From contig NZ_JAJONA010000001.1 in NCBI RefSeq assembly GCF_024699985.1, positions 3,044,501 to 3,108,500 on the forward strand: a stretch of DNA of 64,000 nt. The letters run 5' to 3'. The DNA is from Phenylobacterium sp. J367. GTDB lineage: Bacteria > Pseudomonadota > Alphaproteobacteria > Caulobacterales > Caulobacteraceae. Positions 46,259-54,899 of this stretch are shown here, in pieces; within the stretch, counting starts at the first letter, position 1, and each line of letters opens with the position of its first letter. Below the pieces are notes generated by a model. The model did no database searches and was not told the origin of the DNA. It saw only the letters and a program-made list of their open reading frames with translations. A program made the position numbers and the translations under genes.

Positions 46259-48488
46259 ATGAAAGCTCTCATGAAGGCGGCGCTCCTGGCGGGCGCCGCG
46301 TGGTCGGTCGTTCCGACGCTCGCCGTGGCCCAGGTGGCCGCCGACGAGAACGCCGTGGTCGAGGAACTGGTGGTCACCGCGCGCCGCCGCGAGGAGAGCC
46401 TGAAGGACGTTCCCGTCGCCGTCACCGCCGTCACCGCCGAGCGCCTGGAACAGACCGGCGCCGTCGACATCACCACCCTTCAGCAGCAGACGCCGAACCT
46501 GACCCTGCAGGTCGCGCGCGGCTCCAACTCGACCCTGATCTCCTTCATCCGCGGCGTCGGCCAGCAGGACCCGCTGTGGGGTTTCGAGCCGGGCGTCGGC
46601 CTCTACATCGATGACGTGTACGTGGCCCGGCCGCAGGGCGCGGTGCTGGACATCTTCGACGTCGAGCGGATGGAAGTGCTGCGCGGGCCGCAGGGGCACG
46701 CTCTACGGCCGCAACACCATCGGCGGCGCCATCAAGTACGTGACGGCCAAGATCGACGGCGACCCGGAGCTGAAGCTCAAGGGCCAGCTCGGCTCGTACA
46801 ACCAGCGCGACGTGGTCGCCGCGGCCAAGGGCATGATCACCGACCAGCTCGGCGTCGGCCTCACCTGGGCCAAGTTCGACCGCGACGGCTACGGCACGAA
46901 CCTCACCACCGGCGCCGAACACTACGACAAGGACGTCTCGGCGGCCCGCGCGACCGTGGAGTTCACGCCCTCCGACGCGCTCTTCTTCCGTCTGGCCGGC
47001 GACATCGTCACCGACCGCTCCAACCCGCGCCATGGCCACCGCGAAACGCCGGCCCTGAACGTGCTCGGCCAGCCGATCCCGGGCGGCGAGGTGCTGTCCG
47101 ACGTCTATGACACCAAGGCCGGCTCCGGCGACCACAACCTGGTGGAAGCCCGAGGCGTGTCGCTGCTGGGCGAGTGGAATGTCTCGGACGCCATCACGCT
47201 GAAGTCGATCACCGCCTACCGCGCCGGCGAGACCGAGGGCACCATCGACTTCGACACCCTACCGGCGGCGATCCTCGACATCCCGGCCCGCTACAACGAC
47301 CACCAGTTCACCCAGGAGCTGCAGCTCCTCTACACGGGCGACCGGGTGCAGGCGGTGGCCGGCCTCTTCTACCTGAACGCCACGGCGGCCGGCGCCTTCG
47401 ACACCATCGTGTCCCAGGCCAACCTGACCATCGCCACCGCCGGCCACGTGGACACCGAGAGCTGGTCGGCCTTCGCCGACGTCAGCGTCGATGTCACCGA
47501 CCGGCTCTCGCTCTCGGTGGGCGGCCGCTACACCCGCGACGAGAAGACCGGCGACGTCTATCGCCAGAACTTCACCGGCCTGCGCAGCCCGCTGTTCGGC
47601 AACGCCACGGCCGTCCCCGGCCTGGTGCGTTCGGACTTCGTCAGCGAGGACACCTACGAGAAGTTCACCCCGCGCGTCTCGGCCAGCTACGACGTCAGCG
47701 ACGACCTGACCGGCTACGTCTCCTACAGCCAGGGCTTCAAGTCGGGCGGCTTCGACATGCGGGCCGACGCGATCCTGACGCCCAGCTCGCGCGACGGCTA
47801 CCAGCCGGAGACGGTGGACTCCTATGAAGGCGGCCTGAAGGGCTACTTCTTCGATCGCCGCCTGTCGCTGAACACCGCGGTGTTCTACGCCCAGTACAAG
47901 GACCAGCAGGTCACCCTGCAGACTCCGGTCGGCGCGTCCATCGCCTCCCAGGTGCTGAACGTCGGCGAGAGCCACATGACCGGCTTTGAGGTCGAAGGCC
48001 TGGCGACGCTGACGGACGCGCTCTCGTTCAACTTCGCCGTGGGCTACATCAAGGCCGAGTTCGACGAGTACCGGGCGCTGGACCTGACCACGACCCCGCC
48101 GGCGATCCGCGACTTCTCCGACAGCCGGGTGTTCCAGAACACGCCGGAATGGACGGGCAACTTCGGCTTCACCTACGTTCGCGACATGGGCGACCACGGG
48201 AAGATCAGCTTCATCCCGATGGCCTCCTACCGCTCGTCGTTCTCGATGTTCGAGATCCCCTCGATCCTCGACCAGGACGACTACTGGCTGGTCGACGCCA
48301 GCCTGACCTGGACCACGGCGGACGAGAAGTACCGGATCGGCCTGCACGGCCGGAACCTGACCGACGAGACCTATCGCGTCGGCGGCTACAACTTCCCGCA
48401 AAGCGCGGGCGTCCTGTTCGGCAACTCGGTGAACGCCTTCTACGGCCCGCCGCGGACGGTGACGCTGTCGCTCGAAGCGAAGTTCTAG
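46259..48488 (+). CDS. TonB-dependent receptor (third; frameshifted)
   Basis: Outer-membrane receptor of about 742 residues. It has a signal peptide (about 1-24, ending AVAQ), a TonB-box-like EELVVTARRREESLKDVPVAVTAVTAE, a plug with [24 protein letters not shown] (after repair), and a barrel ending SLEAKF. One G too many in GGGG at 46693-46696 breaks the plug motif. It belongs to the same broad receptor branch as the one at 13093. ATG 46259 follows GGGAGGA. The 174 bases before it contain an imperfect AT-rich dyad near 46186-46205 that might be a TetR operator. Confidence 0.92.
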
Positions 48489-48495
48489 GCTAGAC

Positions 48496-48532
48496 GCCCG
48501 GCTCTCCCGCGAGAGCCGGGCGTTTCCTTTTT
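48496..48532 (+). terminator. Terminator between the third receptor and the MFS gene
   Basis: GCCCGGCTCTC (48496-48506) pairs with GAGAGCCGGGC (48511-48521) around CCGC, followed by GTTTCCTTTTT. It lies only 12 bases before the next ATG, so it may attenuate rather than fully stop transcription into the transporter gene. Confidence 0.8.
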
Positions 48533-48543
48533 CAGGGATATCC

Positions 48544-49818
48544 ATGACGACGACCGTCCAGCCGGCCCCGCCCGTGTCCGGCCGCTACCGCATCCTCGTG
48601 CTGGCCATCCTGATCCTGGCCTACACCTTCAATTTCCTGGACCGGCAGATCCTCGGGATCCTTGCAGGGCCCATCAAGAAGGACCTGGGCCTCACCGACA
48701 GCCAGCTCGGCCTGATGGGCGGGCTGGCGTTCGCGCTGTTCTACACCGGTCTCGGCATCCCGATCGCCTGGTGGGCGGACCGCGGCAACCGCACCTGGAT
48801 CATGACCGGCGCGCTCGCGCTCTGGAGCGGCTTCACGGCGCTCTGCGGCATGGCCGGCGGCTTCTGGCAGCTCTTCCTCTGCCGCATGGGGGTCGGCGTG
48901 GGCGAGGCGGGCGGCGTCGCTCCGGCCTATTCGCTGATCGCCGACTACTTCCCCAAGCACCAGCGGGCGCGGGCCCTGGCGGCCTATTCCTTCGGCATCC
49001 CGATCGGCTCGGCGCTCGGCATCCTGTTCGGCGGTCTGATCGCCGCCTCCATCGACTGGCGCGCCGCCTTCGTGATCGTCGGCGTCGCGGGCGTGCTGGT
49101 CGCCCCGGTGTTCAAGCTGATCGTCAAGGAGCCGGTCCGCGGGGCCATGGACGAGCCGGCGCCCGGCGCGGCGCCGATCCCCACGGGCGGCATCCGTGAG
49201 CTCCTCGCCAAGCCGAGCTTCTGGCTGATCTCGCTGGGCGCCGCCTCGTCGTCGGTCTGCGGCTACGGCGTGGCGTTCTGGCTGCCCTCCTTCTTCGAGC
49301 GCAGCCTGGGCATGGGTCTCGTGGACCGCTCGCTGTTCCTGGGCTCGATGACGCTTGTGGGCGGCGTCGCCGGCGTGTGGCTGGGCGGCTGGCTCGGCGA
49401 CAAGCTCGGCCGCTCACGGCCCCAGGCCTATCTCCTGGTCCCTGCCGCCTGTTTCCTCGTGGCCCTGCCGTGCTTCTACCTGGCCGTGCAGTCCTCGAAC
49501 CTGACCGCCGTCTTCCTGCTGCTGTTGATCCCGACCGGCCTGAACCTCGCCTGGCTGGGCCCGGTGGTGACCGCGGTCCAGCACCTCGTGGCGCCCGCCC
49601 AGCGCACCACGGCTTCGGCCTGCTTCCTGTTCGTCAACAACCTGATCGGCCTGGGGCTCGGCACCTGGTTCTTCGGGGCGGTCTCGGATGCGCTGACACC
49701 GCGCTTCGGGGCCGAAGCGCTGCGCTATGCGATCTACTCCGGGCTGGGCTTCTACGTGCTGAGCGCCGGCCTCCTCAGCCTCGCCGCCCGGCGCCTTCGC
49801 CGTGACTGGGTAGCTTGA
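48544..49818 (+). CDS. MFS transporter, Spinster-like (second)
   Basis: A 424-residue permease with about 12 membrane segments. It shares the branch signatures AYTFNFLDRQILGILAGPIKKDLG, WWADRGNRTWIM and GVGVGEAGGVAPAYSLIADYFP with the transporter at 15376. The frame is intact. It directly follows a TonB-dependent receptor, repeating the receptor-MFS pairing of the first module. Substrate unknown; acyl or aromatic compounds are plausible from the hydrolases nearby. Confidence 0.9.
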   Translation: MTTTVQPAPPVSGRYRILVLAILILAYTFNFLDRQILGILAGPIKKDLGLTDSQLGLMGGLAFALFYTGLGIPIAWWADRGNRTWIMTGALALWSGFTALCGMAGGFWQLFLCRMGVGVGEAGGVAPAYSLIADYFPKHQRARALAAYSFGIPIGSALGILFGGLIAASIDWRAAFVIVGVAGVLVAPVFKLIVKEPVRGAMDEPAPGAAPIPTGGIRELLAKPSFWLISLGAASSSVCGYGVAFWLPSFFERSLGMGLVDRSLFLGSMTLVGGVAGVWLGGWLGDKLGRSRPQAYLLVPAACFLVALPCFYLAVQSSNLTAVFLLLLIPTGLNLAWLGPVVTAVQHLVAPAQRTTASACFLFVNNLIGLGLGTWFFGAVSDALTPRFGAEALRYAIYSGLGFYVLSAGLLSLAARRLRRDWVA

Positions 49819-49884
49819 CGGCGGCTTGGAACGGAGCTTCGCCGTTCCTAACTGGGAGCAAGTGCCAGACCGTCCGTTCCGCTC

Positions 49885-50613
49885 ATGCCGCAGGCGTCTT
49901 CCGTGAAGTCAGGATTCCTCATCCTCGGCCTGGCCGCCGCTCTGCTGGCGGGCTGCGACCGCATGCCGGATCCGCCCCCGGCGCCGGCGGCGCCGGCGAC
50001 CACCGTGGAACGGCCTGGGCTCGCGCGCTGGGACGCGGCTGCGGGCGCCTTCGAGATCGGCGGCCAGCGGCTGCGCACCGCCAGGCTCTGGACCTTCGAC
50101 GGCTCGACGGACGGCTTCACTGGGCAGGGGAGCCAGATCATTCCCGCCGCGCCGCAGGGCCTGGCCGTCAGCCTTGCTGATCCGACCCTGCGTTCGCCCA
50201 GCGGCCTGGCGGTTCCCGGCAAGGAGTTCCAGCTCGTCCTGGTCCGGCTGACCCGCACGCAGGCGGCGGCGGCCAACGGCTGGAGCGGCAATCTCTATTA
50301 CACGACCCCATCGCATCCCGAGGCTGCGGACTGGTTCGGCCTGCCGCTCGACAACACCGACCCGAAGGTCGGCGAGACGGTCACCTTCATTTACGACATG
50401 GGCCGCCAGCTTCAGGGCGCGCCGGACTGGGCCAACTCGACCATCGACCAGTTCCGGCTCGACCTGGAGGCCAATGCAGGTGGGCGATTCATCATCCACC
50501 AGGTCGCGGTGGCGGCCGCCCCGGCCGGCAGCGGCCTGGGGGCCGTCGAGGCCGATCCGGCCGGTGCGGTGCAGGCGGCGGCGGGAGCCCCGGGCCAGGC
50601 CGCGCCGCCCTGA
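49885..50613 (+). CDS. Putative lipoprotein of the polysaccharide locus
   Basis: A 242-residue predicted lipoprotein with lipobox LLAGC (Cys24). The mature part has an ARLWTFDGSTDGFTGQGSQI start and an ending FRLDLEANAGGRFIIHQVAVA. The layout suggests a jelly-roll, carbohydrate-binding-like sandwich; this is my reading of the pattern, not a recognised family. It ends in a low-complexity Ala/Gly tail. It is the first gene of a same-strand run leading to the GT2 synthase, so a role in binding or guiding the polymer is possible. Confidence 0.6.
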   Translation: MPQASSVKSGFLILGLAAALLAGCDRMPDPPPAPAAPATTVERPGLARWDAAAGAFEIGGQRLRTARLWTFDGSTDGFTGQGSQIIPAAPQGLAVSLADPTLRSPSGLAVPGKEFQLVLVRLTRTQAAAANGWSGNLYYTTPSHPEAADWFGLPLDNTDPKVGETVTFIYDMGRQLQGAPDWANSTIDQFRLDLEANAGGRFIIHQVAVAAAPAGSGLGAVEADPAGAVQAAAGAPGQAAPP

Positions 50614-50698
50614 CCGCGACCAACAGTCCCCGTGCGGTCCAGGCTGCAACTGTGATATCGGCGCGCTCCGGTTTGTTTTGGTCTGGAAGACGACGCGC

Positions 50699-51082
50699 AT
50701 GTCCCAGTCGCACGTCCTCATCGCTGACGACGATCCGCTCCTGCGGGCCATCCTCGAGCACAAGCTGGCGGCCGCCGGCTATCTGGTGACCAGCGTCGAG
50801 GACGGGCAGGCCGCGCTCGAGAAGGCCCAATCGAGCCACCCGCAGTTCATCGTGCTGGACGCCATGATGCCGGTCATGGATGGCTTCGAGGCGCTGCGTC
50901 GGCTCAAGGAGAATCCGGCGCTTCGCGACCTGACCGTGGTGATGCTCACGGCGCTCAAGCGTGAGCAGGACGTCGTCGGGGCACTCAAGCTGGGCGCCGC
51001 CGACTATCTCGCCAAGCCCTTCAATCCCGATGAGCTGGTCGCTCGGCTGGACCGTCTGGCCGCTCAGCGGAGCCCTTCGTGA
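50699..51082 (+). CDS. CheY-like response regulator of the polysaccharide locus
   Basis: A 127-residue receiver. Acidic residues lie at 10-12 (IADDDP), the phospho-acceptor is D54 (FIVLDAMMPVMDGFEALR), the switch residue is T84 (VVMLTALK) and the lysine is K106 (YLAKPFNP). There is no output domain. Its stop overlaps the GTG start of the TPR-barrel gene (GTGA), so it is translationally coupled to an exporter component. It may gate synthesis or export by protein contact. Confidence 0.88.
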   Translation: MSQSHVLIADDDPLLRAILEHKLAAAGYLVTSVEDGQAALEKAQSSHPQFIVLDAMMPVMDGFEALRRLKENPALRDLTVVMLTALKREQDVVGALKLGAADYLAKPFNPDELVARLDRLAAQRSPS

Positions 51083-52173
51083 AGGCCGTCCTCGCGGCGT
51101 CCTTGCTGGCCGCCGTCCCCATGGTCGCCCTGGCCCAGCCAGCCGACGACTTCGCCCGGGGCCGCGAGCTCCGGCTGGCCGGCCGGCCGGCCGAGGCCAT
51201 CCCACACCTGGAGGCCGCCAGCCGCGCGAGCGCTGCGGACGCGGACATCTGGCTGAACCTCGGCCTGGCCTATATGGCCGCCCAGCGCCATCCCGACGCG
51301 GAGCGGGCGCTCGCCGAGGCGCGGCGCCTCGCGCCGGACTATGCGGACGTCCAGGTCGCCCAGGCCCGGCTCGCCTACTACCAGGGCGACCTCGGCCAGG
51401 CCCAGTCGCGGCTCGCGCCGCTGCTCGCGGGCGGCGGCCCGAACGACGAGGCGAGCGCGCTGGCGGCGCAGATCGCCCAGGCGCGCGCCGCCGCGCCGGC
51501 GGCCTGGCGGCTCGACATGTCCTTCGCCCGCTCGGATCTCAGCGCGTCCGGGCTCGAAGACTGGCTCCGCGGCTCGATCGGCGTTTCCCGCCGCCTCGGC
51601 GACGAGGCGACCGTCACCGGGTACCTGGAGCAGTCCCGCCAGTTCGGCCTCGAGGACACCTACCTCGAGGCCACGGTCGCCGGACGGCGCGGCTACGTCG
51701 CCTTCGGCGGCGCGGTCGACGCGGACTTCCGGCCCGAGTGGCAGGTGCGCGCCGGCGTCTATGGGCCGTCGCGCTCCGTCGGGAACGGCTGGAACGCGAC
51801 GCTGTCCGTCGACGGCTCCTGGGCCCAGTACTTCAGCGGCGACGTGCGCTCGGTGCAGCCCGCCGTGACGGTCGCCAAGGGCGACAGCTACGTCCTCGTC
51901 CGCTGGATCAACACCCTCGACGAGCGAGACGACTACCGGTCCGGCTACAGCCTCTACGGCGTTTTCGCCGCCACCCCCCGGCTACGGGTCTCGGGCGGGT
52001 TCGCCGACGCGCCGGAATCGAACCAGGGGTTCACTGCCGACGTGCGTTCGGTCAGCACGGGCGTGGCGATCGACCTGGACGCCGCCACCACCGTCCGCCT
52101 TGACGGGGTGTACGAGATGCGCCGGGCCTACGACCGGACCGAGTTCGCCGTCGGCGTCACCCGGCGCTTCTGA
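51079..52173 (+). CDS. TPR plus outer-membrane beta-barrel protein (YaiO-like)
   Basis: A 364-residue outer-membrane protein. It has a signal peptide (1-19, ending ALAQ) and TPR repeats at about 25-140 (GRPAEAIPHLEAASRASAADADIWLNLGLAYMAAQ and following). A C-terminal barrel of alternating aromatic strands (about 160-364; RRGYVAFGGAVDADFRPEWQVRAGVYG) ends VGVTRRF with the terminal Phe signal. A TPR-then-barrel layout is shared with the exporters PgaA, BcsC and AlgK/AlgE, and YaiO-type barrels match this size. Probably the polymer export pore, or its scaffold. GTG start, coupled to the regulator. Confidence 0.8.
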   Translation: MKAVLAASLLAAVPMVALAQPADDFARGRELRLAGRPAEAIPHLEAASRASAADADIWLNLGLAYMAAQRHPDAERALAEARRLAPDYADVQVAQARLAYYQGDLGQAQSRLAPLLAGGGPNDEASALAAQIAQARAAAPAAWRLDMSFARSDLSASGLEDWLRGSIGVSRRLGDEATVTGYLEQSRQFGLEDTYLEATVAGRRGYVAFGGAVDADFRPEWQVRAGVYGPSRSVGNGWNATLSVDGSWAQYFSGDVRSVQPAVTVAKGDSYVLVRWINTLDERDDYRSGYSLYGVFAATPRLRVSGGFADAPESNQGFTADVRSVSTGVAIDLDAATTVRLDGVYEMRRAYDRTEFAVGVTRRF

Positions 52174-52180
52174 GTCCGTC

Positions 52181-53220
52181 GTGGACCTGCTCACCGTCAT
52201 CTGGTCCGCGGTCATCGTCCTGTCGGCGATTGCCCTGGCCTGGATGACCGGCCTGATCCTCATGCGGATCGTCCACGCGAGCCGAGCCGCGCGCAGGCTT
52301 CATGACCGCCGCCAGGTCGAGGCCGCCTTGATCGGGGTGATCCAGGGACGAAGCGACATTGGGGCGGCCTTCGCGCCTTACCGTGGCCGGGCGCGCCTGC
52401 TCGCCGAGACGCTCCTGGACTTCATGAGCCTGGTCCGCGGCGAGGACCGGCACATCGTGGTCAGCGCGCTGGAGCACATGGGGCCGACCGCACGCTCCGA
52501 GCGCGGCTGAACCGCGGCTCGGTGGCCGGCCGCCTCGCGGCCGTGGAGGCGCTCGGCGCGTTCCCGGGGCCGGAGACCCAGTTCGCCCTAATCCGCGCCG
52601 CCGCCCGGGGCTCGCCGGCGGTGCGGCTCGCCGCCCTGCGTTCCCTCTGGCAGGCCGGCGGCGAGGTCGGCGTCGACCAGCTCGTCGGCGAGTTGGAGCG
52701 CGGCGCCCTTCCGCCCTCCGGCGCGCTCGCCGATCTCCTGCGGCTGGTCACCGAGGCCGACCCGGCCGCCGCCATCGCGGCCCTGGAGGCGCCCGGCCGT
52801 AGCGCCGTTGCGCGCGTGCTTCTGTCCCAGGCCCTCGGCGCGGCCGGCGCCTACGCCGCGATCCCGGCGCTCACGCGGCAGGCCGGCGCCCGCGAGCCGG
52901 ATGTGCGGACCGCCGCCGTCGAGGCCCTGGGCCGCCTGATGCATCCGGCGGCCGAGCCGATCCTCCGCGACGCGCTCGGCGACGAGGCCTGGGAAGTGCG
53001 GTCCGCGGCCGCCAACGCGGTGGGAGACGCCCGGCTGGCCAGCCTCGTCGACCCCCTGGCCGGCCGGCTGGCGGACCCGGTCTGGCAGGTCCGCCATCAG
53101 GCCGCCGCCGCGCTCGTCAAGCTCGGGGCCCCGGGGATCGCCCGCCTGGAAGAGACCGCACGCTCGGCCGACGATCTCGCCCGGCGCGCCGCCGCCCTCG
53201 TGCTGGAGGGCGTCGCCTGA
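52181..53220 (+). CDS. Membrane-anchored HEAT-repeat protein (frameshifted)
   Basis: About 346 residues once a missing base near 52479-52485 is restored, joining LEHMG to DRTLRARLNRGSVAGRLAAVEALGAF. The N terminus is one membrane helix (DLLTVIWSAVIVLSAIALAWMTGLILM) and a basic segment. The rest is a run of HEAT-type repeats (VRLAALRSLWQAGG, VRTAAVEALGRLMH, VRSAAANAVGDARL, VRHQAAAALVKLG). It lies 7 bases after the barrel gene, and its stop overlaps the GT2 start. HEAT proteins are scaffolds, so it may tie the synthase to the regulator or export pore. Confidence 0.82.
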
Positions 53221-54657
53221 TGGACTTCGACCCCACGATCCTTGCCGCCTGGCTGACGCGCTTCGCCCAGTCCATCGCCTGGTTCGTGATTGCGGCCGGT
53301 CTGTTCCAGAACGCCTTCCACGTCTGGCAGCTCGTCCTCGCCGGCCGGGCGCTTCGCCGCGACCGCGGGATCGCCGAGGGCCGGCAGCTCTGGCGACGCT
53401 ATGCCGAGACCGCGCCGCCCATCGCCCTGCTGGTGCCGGCCTATGGCGAAGAGCTGACGATCGTCGAGAGCGTGCGCTCTCTGCTCTCGCTGCAGTACCC
53501 CGCCTTCGAGGTGGTGGTCGTCAACGACGGCTCGAAGGACCGCACGCTGGAGGCCCTGATCGAGGCGTTCGAGCTGGAGCCCGTCGAGCGCGACTACGAG
53601 TTGATCGCGCCCTGCGCCCGGATCCGCGGCCTCTACGCTACCTCCCGCCAGCCGAAGCTGCTGGTGGTCGACAAGGAGAACGGCGGAAAGGCGGACGCGC
53701 TGAACGCCGCCCTGAACCTCTCCCGCGCCTCCGTTGTCTGCTCGATGGACGCCGACAGCCTCCTCGAGCCCGACGCCCTGCTGCGCGCCGTGCGCCCGTT
53801 CGTGGAGGACCCGGAGCGGGTGGTCGCCGCCGGCGGCTCGATCCGCATCGCCAACGGCTGCGAGATCAGCCACGGGCGGGTCGCCCGGGTCGGCGTGCCG
53901 AGGAACTTCCTGGCCCTTCTGCAGACCATCGAATATCTGCGCGCCTTCCTGATGGCCCGGATCGCCTGGAGCGAGCTCGGGACCCTCCTGATCATCTCCG
54001 GCGCCTTCGGCCTCTTCCGGCGCGACGCGGTGCTGGCGGTCGGCGGATACAGCCTGGGGACGGTCGGCGAGGACATGGAGCTGGTGGTCAAGCTCCACCG
54101 CCATTTCCGCGAACAGAAGCGGCCCTATCGGGTGGTCTTCCTGCCCGAGCCTGTCTGCTGGACGGAATGCCCCGAGGACCTGGGCGTGCTCGGGCGGCAG
54201 AGGGCGCGCTGGCACCGCGGCGCCCTGGAGACCTTCGAGCGGCACCGCGACATGCTGTTCAATCCCCGCTACGGCCGGGTCGGCGGGCTGGGCTTCGGCT
54301 ACATCCTCCTGGTCGACGTGCTCGGGCCCTTCATCGAGCTGGCCGGCTATGTGCTGATCCCGGCCTTCTGGCTGTTGGGCGTCCTGAACACCGACTACCT
54401 CTACGCCTTCCTGGCCATGAGCTTCGGATTCGGCGTCGTACTCAGCATCGGCGCCCTGGCCCTGGAGGAGATGGAGATCCGACGCTTCCCCGGACGTGAG
54501 AAGCCTGGCCCTGCTGATGGCGGCCGGGATGGTCGAGAACTTCGGCTACCGGCAGCTCAACAACGTCTGGCGGCTGCGCGGGACGTGGCAGTACCTGACC
54601 AAGCAGCATGGCTGGGGAACCATGACCCGGCGGGGCTTCCGCAAGGCCGCCATCTGA
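53220..54657 (+). CDS. Processive family-2 glycosyltransferase (frameshifted)
   Basis: Membrane polysaccharide synthase of about 478 residues. N-terminal membrane helix (about 10-40), then the GT2 core: ALLVPAYGEE, VVVVNDGSKD, the DXD-type MDADS, the TVGEDMEL acid and the QRARW motif of processive synthases. C-terminal helices follow (GYILLVDVLGPFIELAGYVLIPAFWLL). This is the organisation of PgaC/BcsA-like enzymes. An extra C at 54488-54491 breaks the tail; repaired, it reads IRRFPDVRSLALLMAAGMVENFGYRQLNNVWRLRG. It probably makes an exopolysaccharide; the sugar is unknown. The start overlaps the HEAT gene stop. Confidence 0.9.
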
Positions 54658-54899
54658 TCCTTCGAAGGCGGCGGCAACAGGGCGGGCTCACGTCTCCGGG
54701 AACGGTTCTTGCCGGCTTTGCGTGATCCGAAGGCGAAACTCGCCTGGACACGGACTTGTTAGAAAAATCTTCCACCGTTGCAGGTTTTCGCCCATCGACA
54801 GGGGCTGATCTTGCCGGGTAAATCGCGGGAAGAGCACGTCACGGCCCCCCTCAAGGGTGGAGGTCCGGCCGCGTTTCGGCGTGCGTGGTGGGGAAGAAG

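Noticed and set aside
54699..54724. GGAAC-N17-CGTG as a possible EcfG promoter before gltB
   Set aside because: The -10 lacks the final T of CGTT and the element is about 175 bases from the gltB start. gltB is not an expected stress gene.
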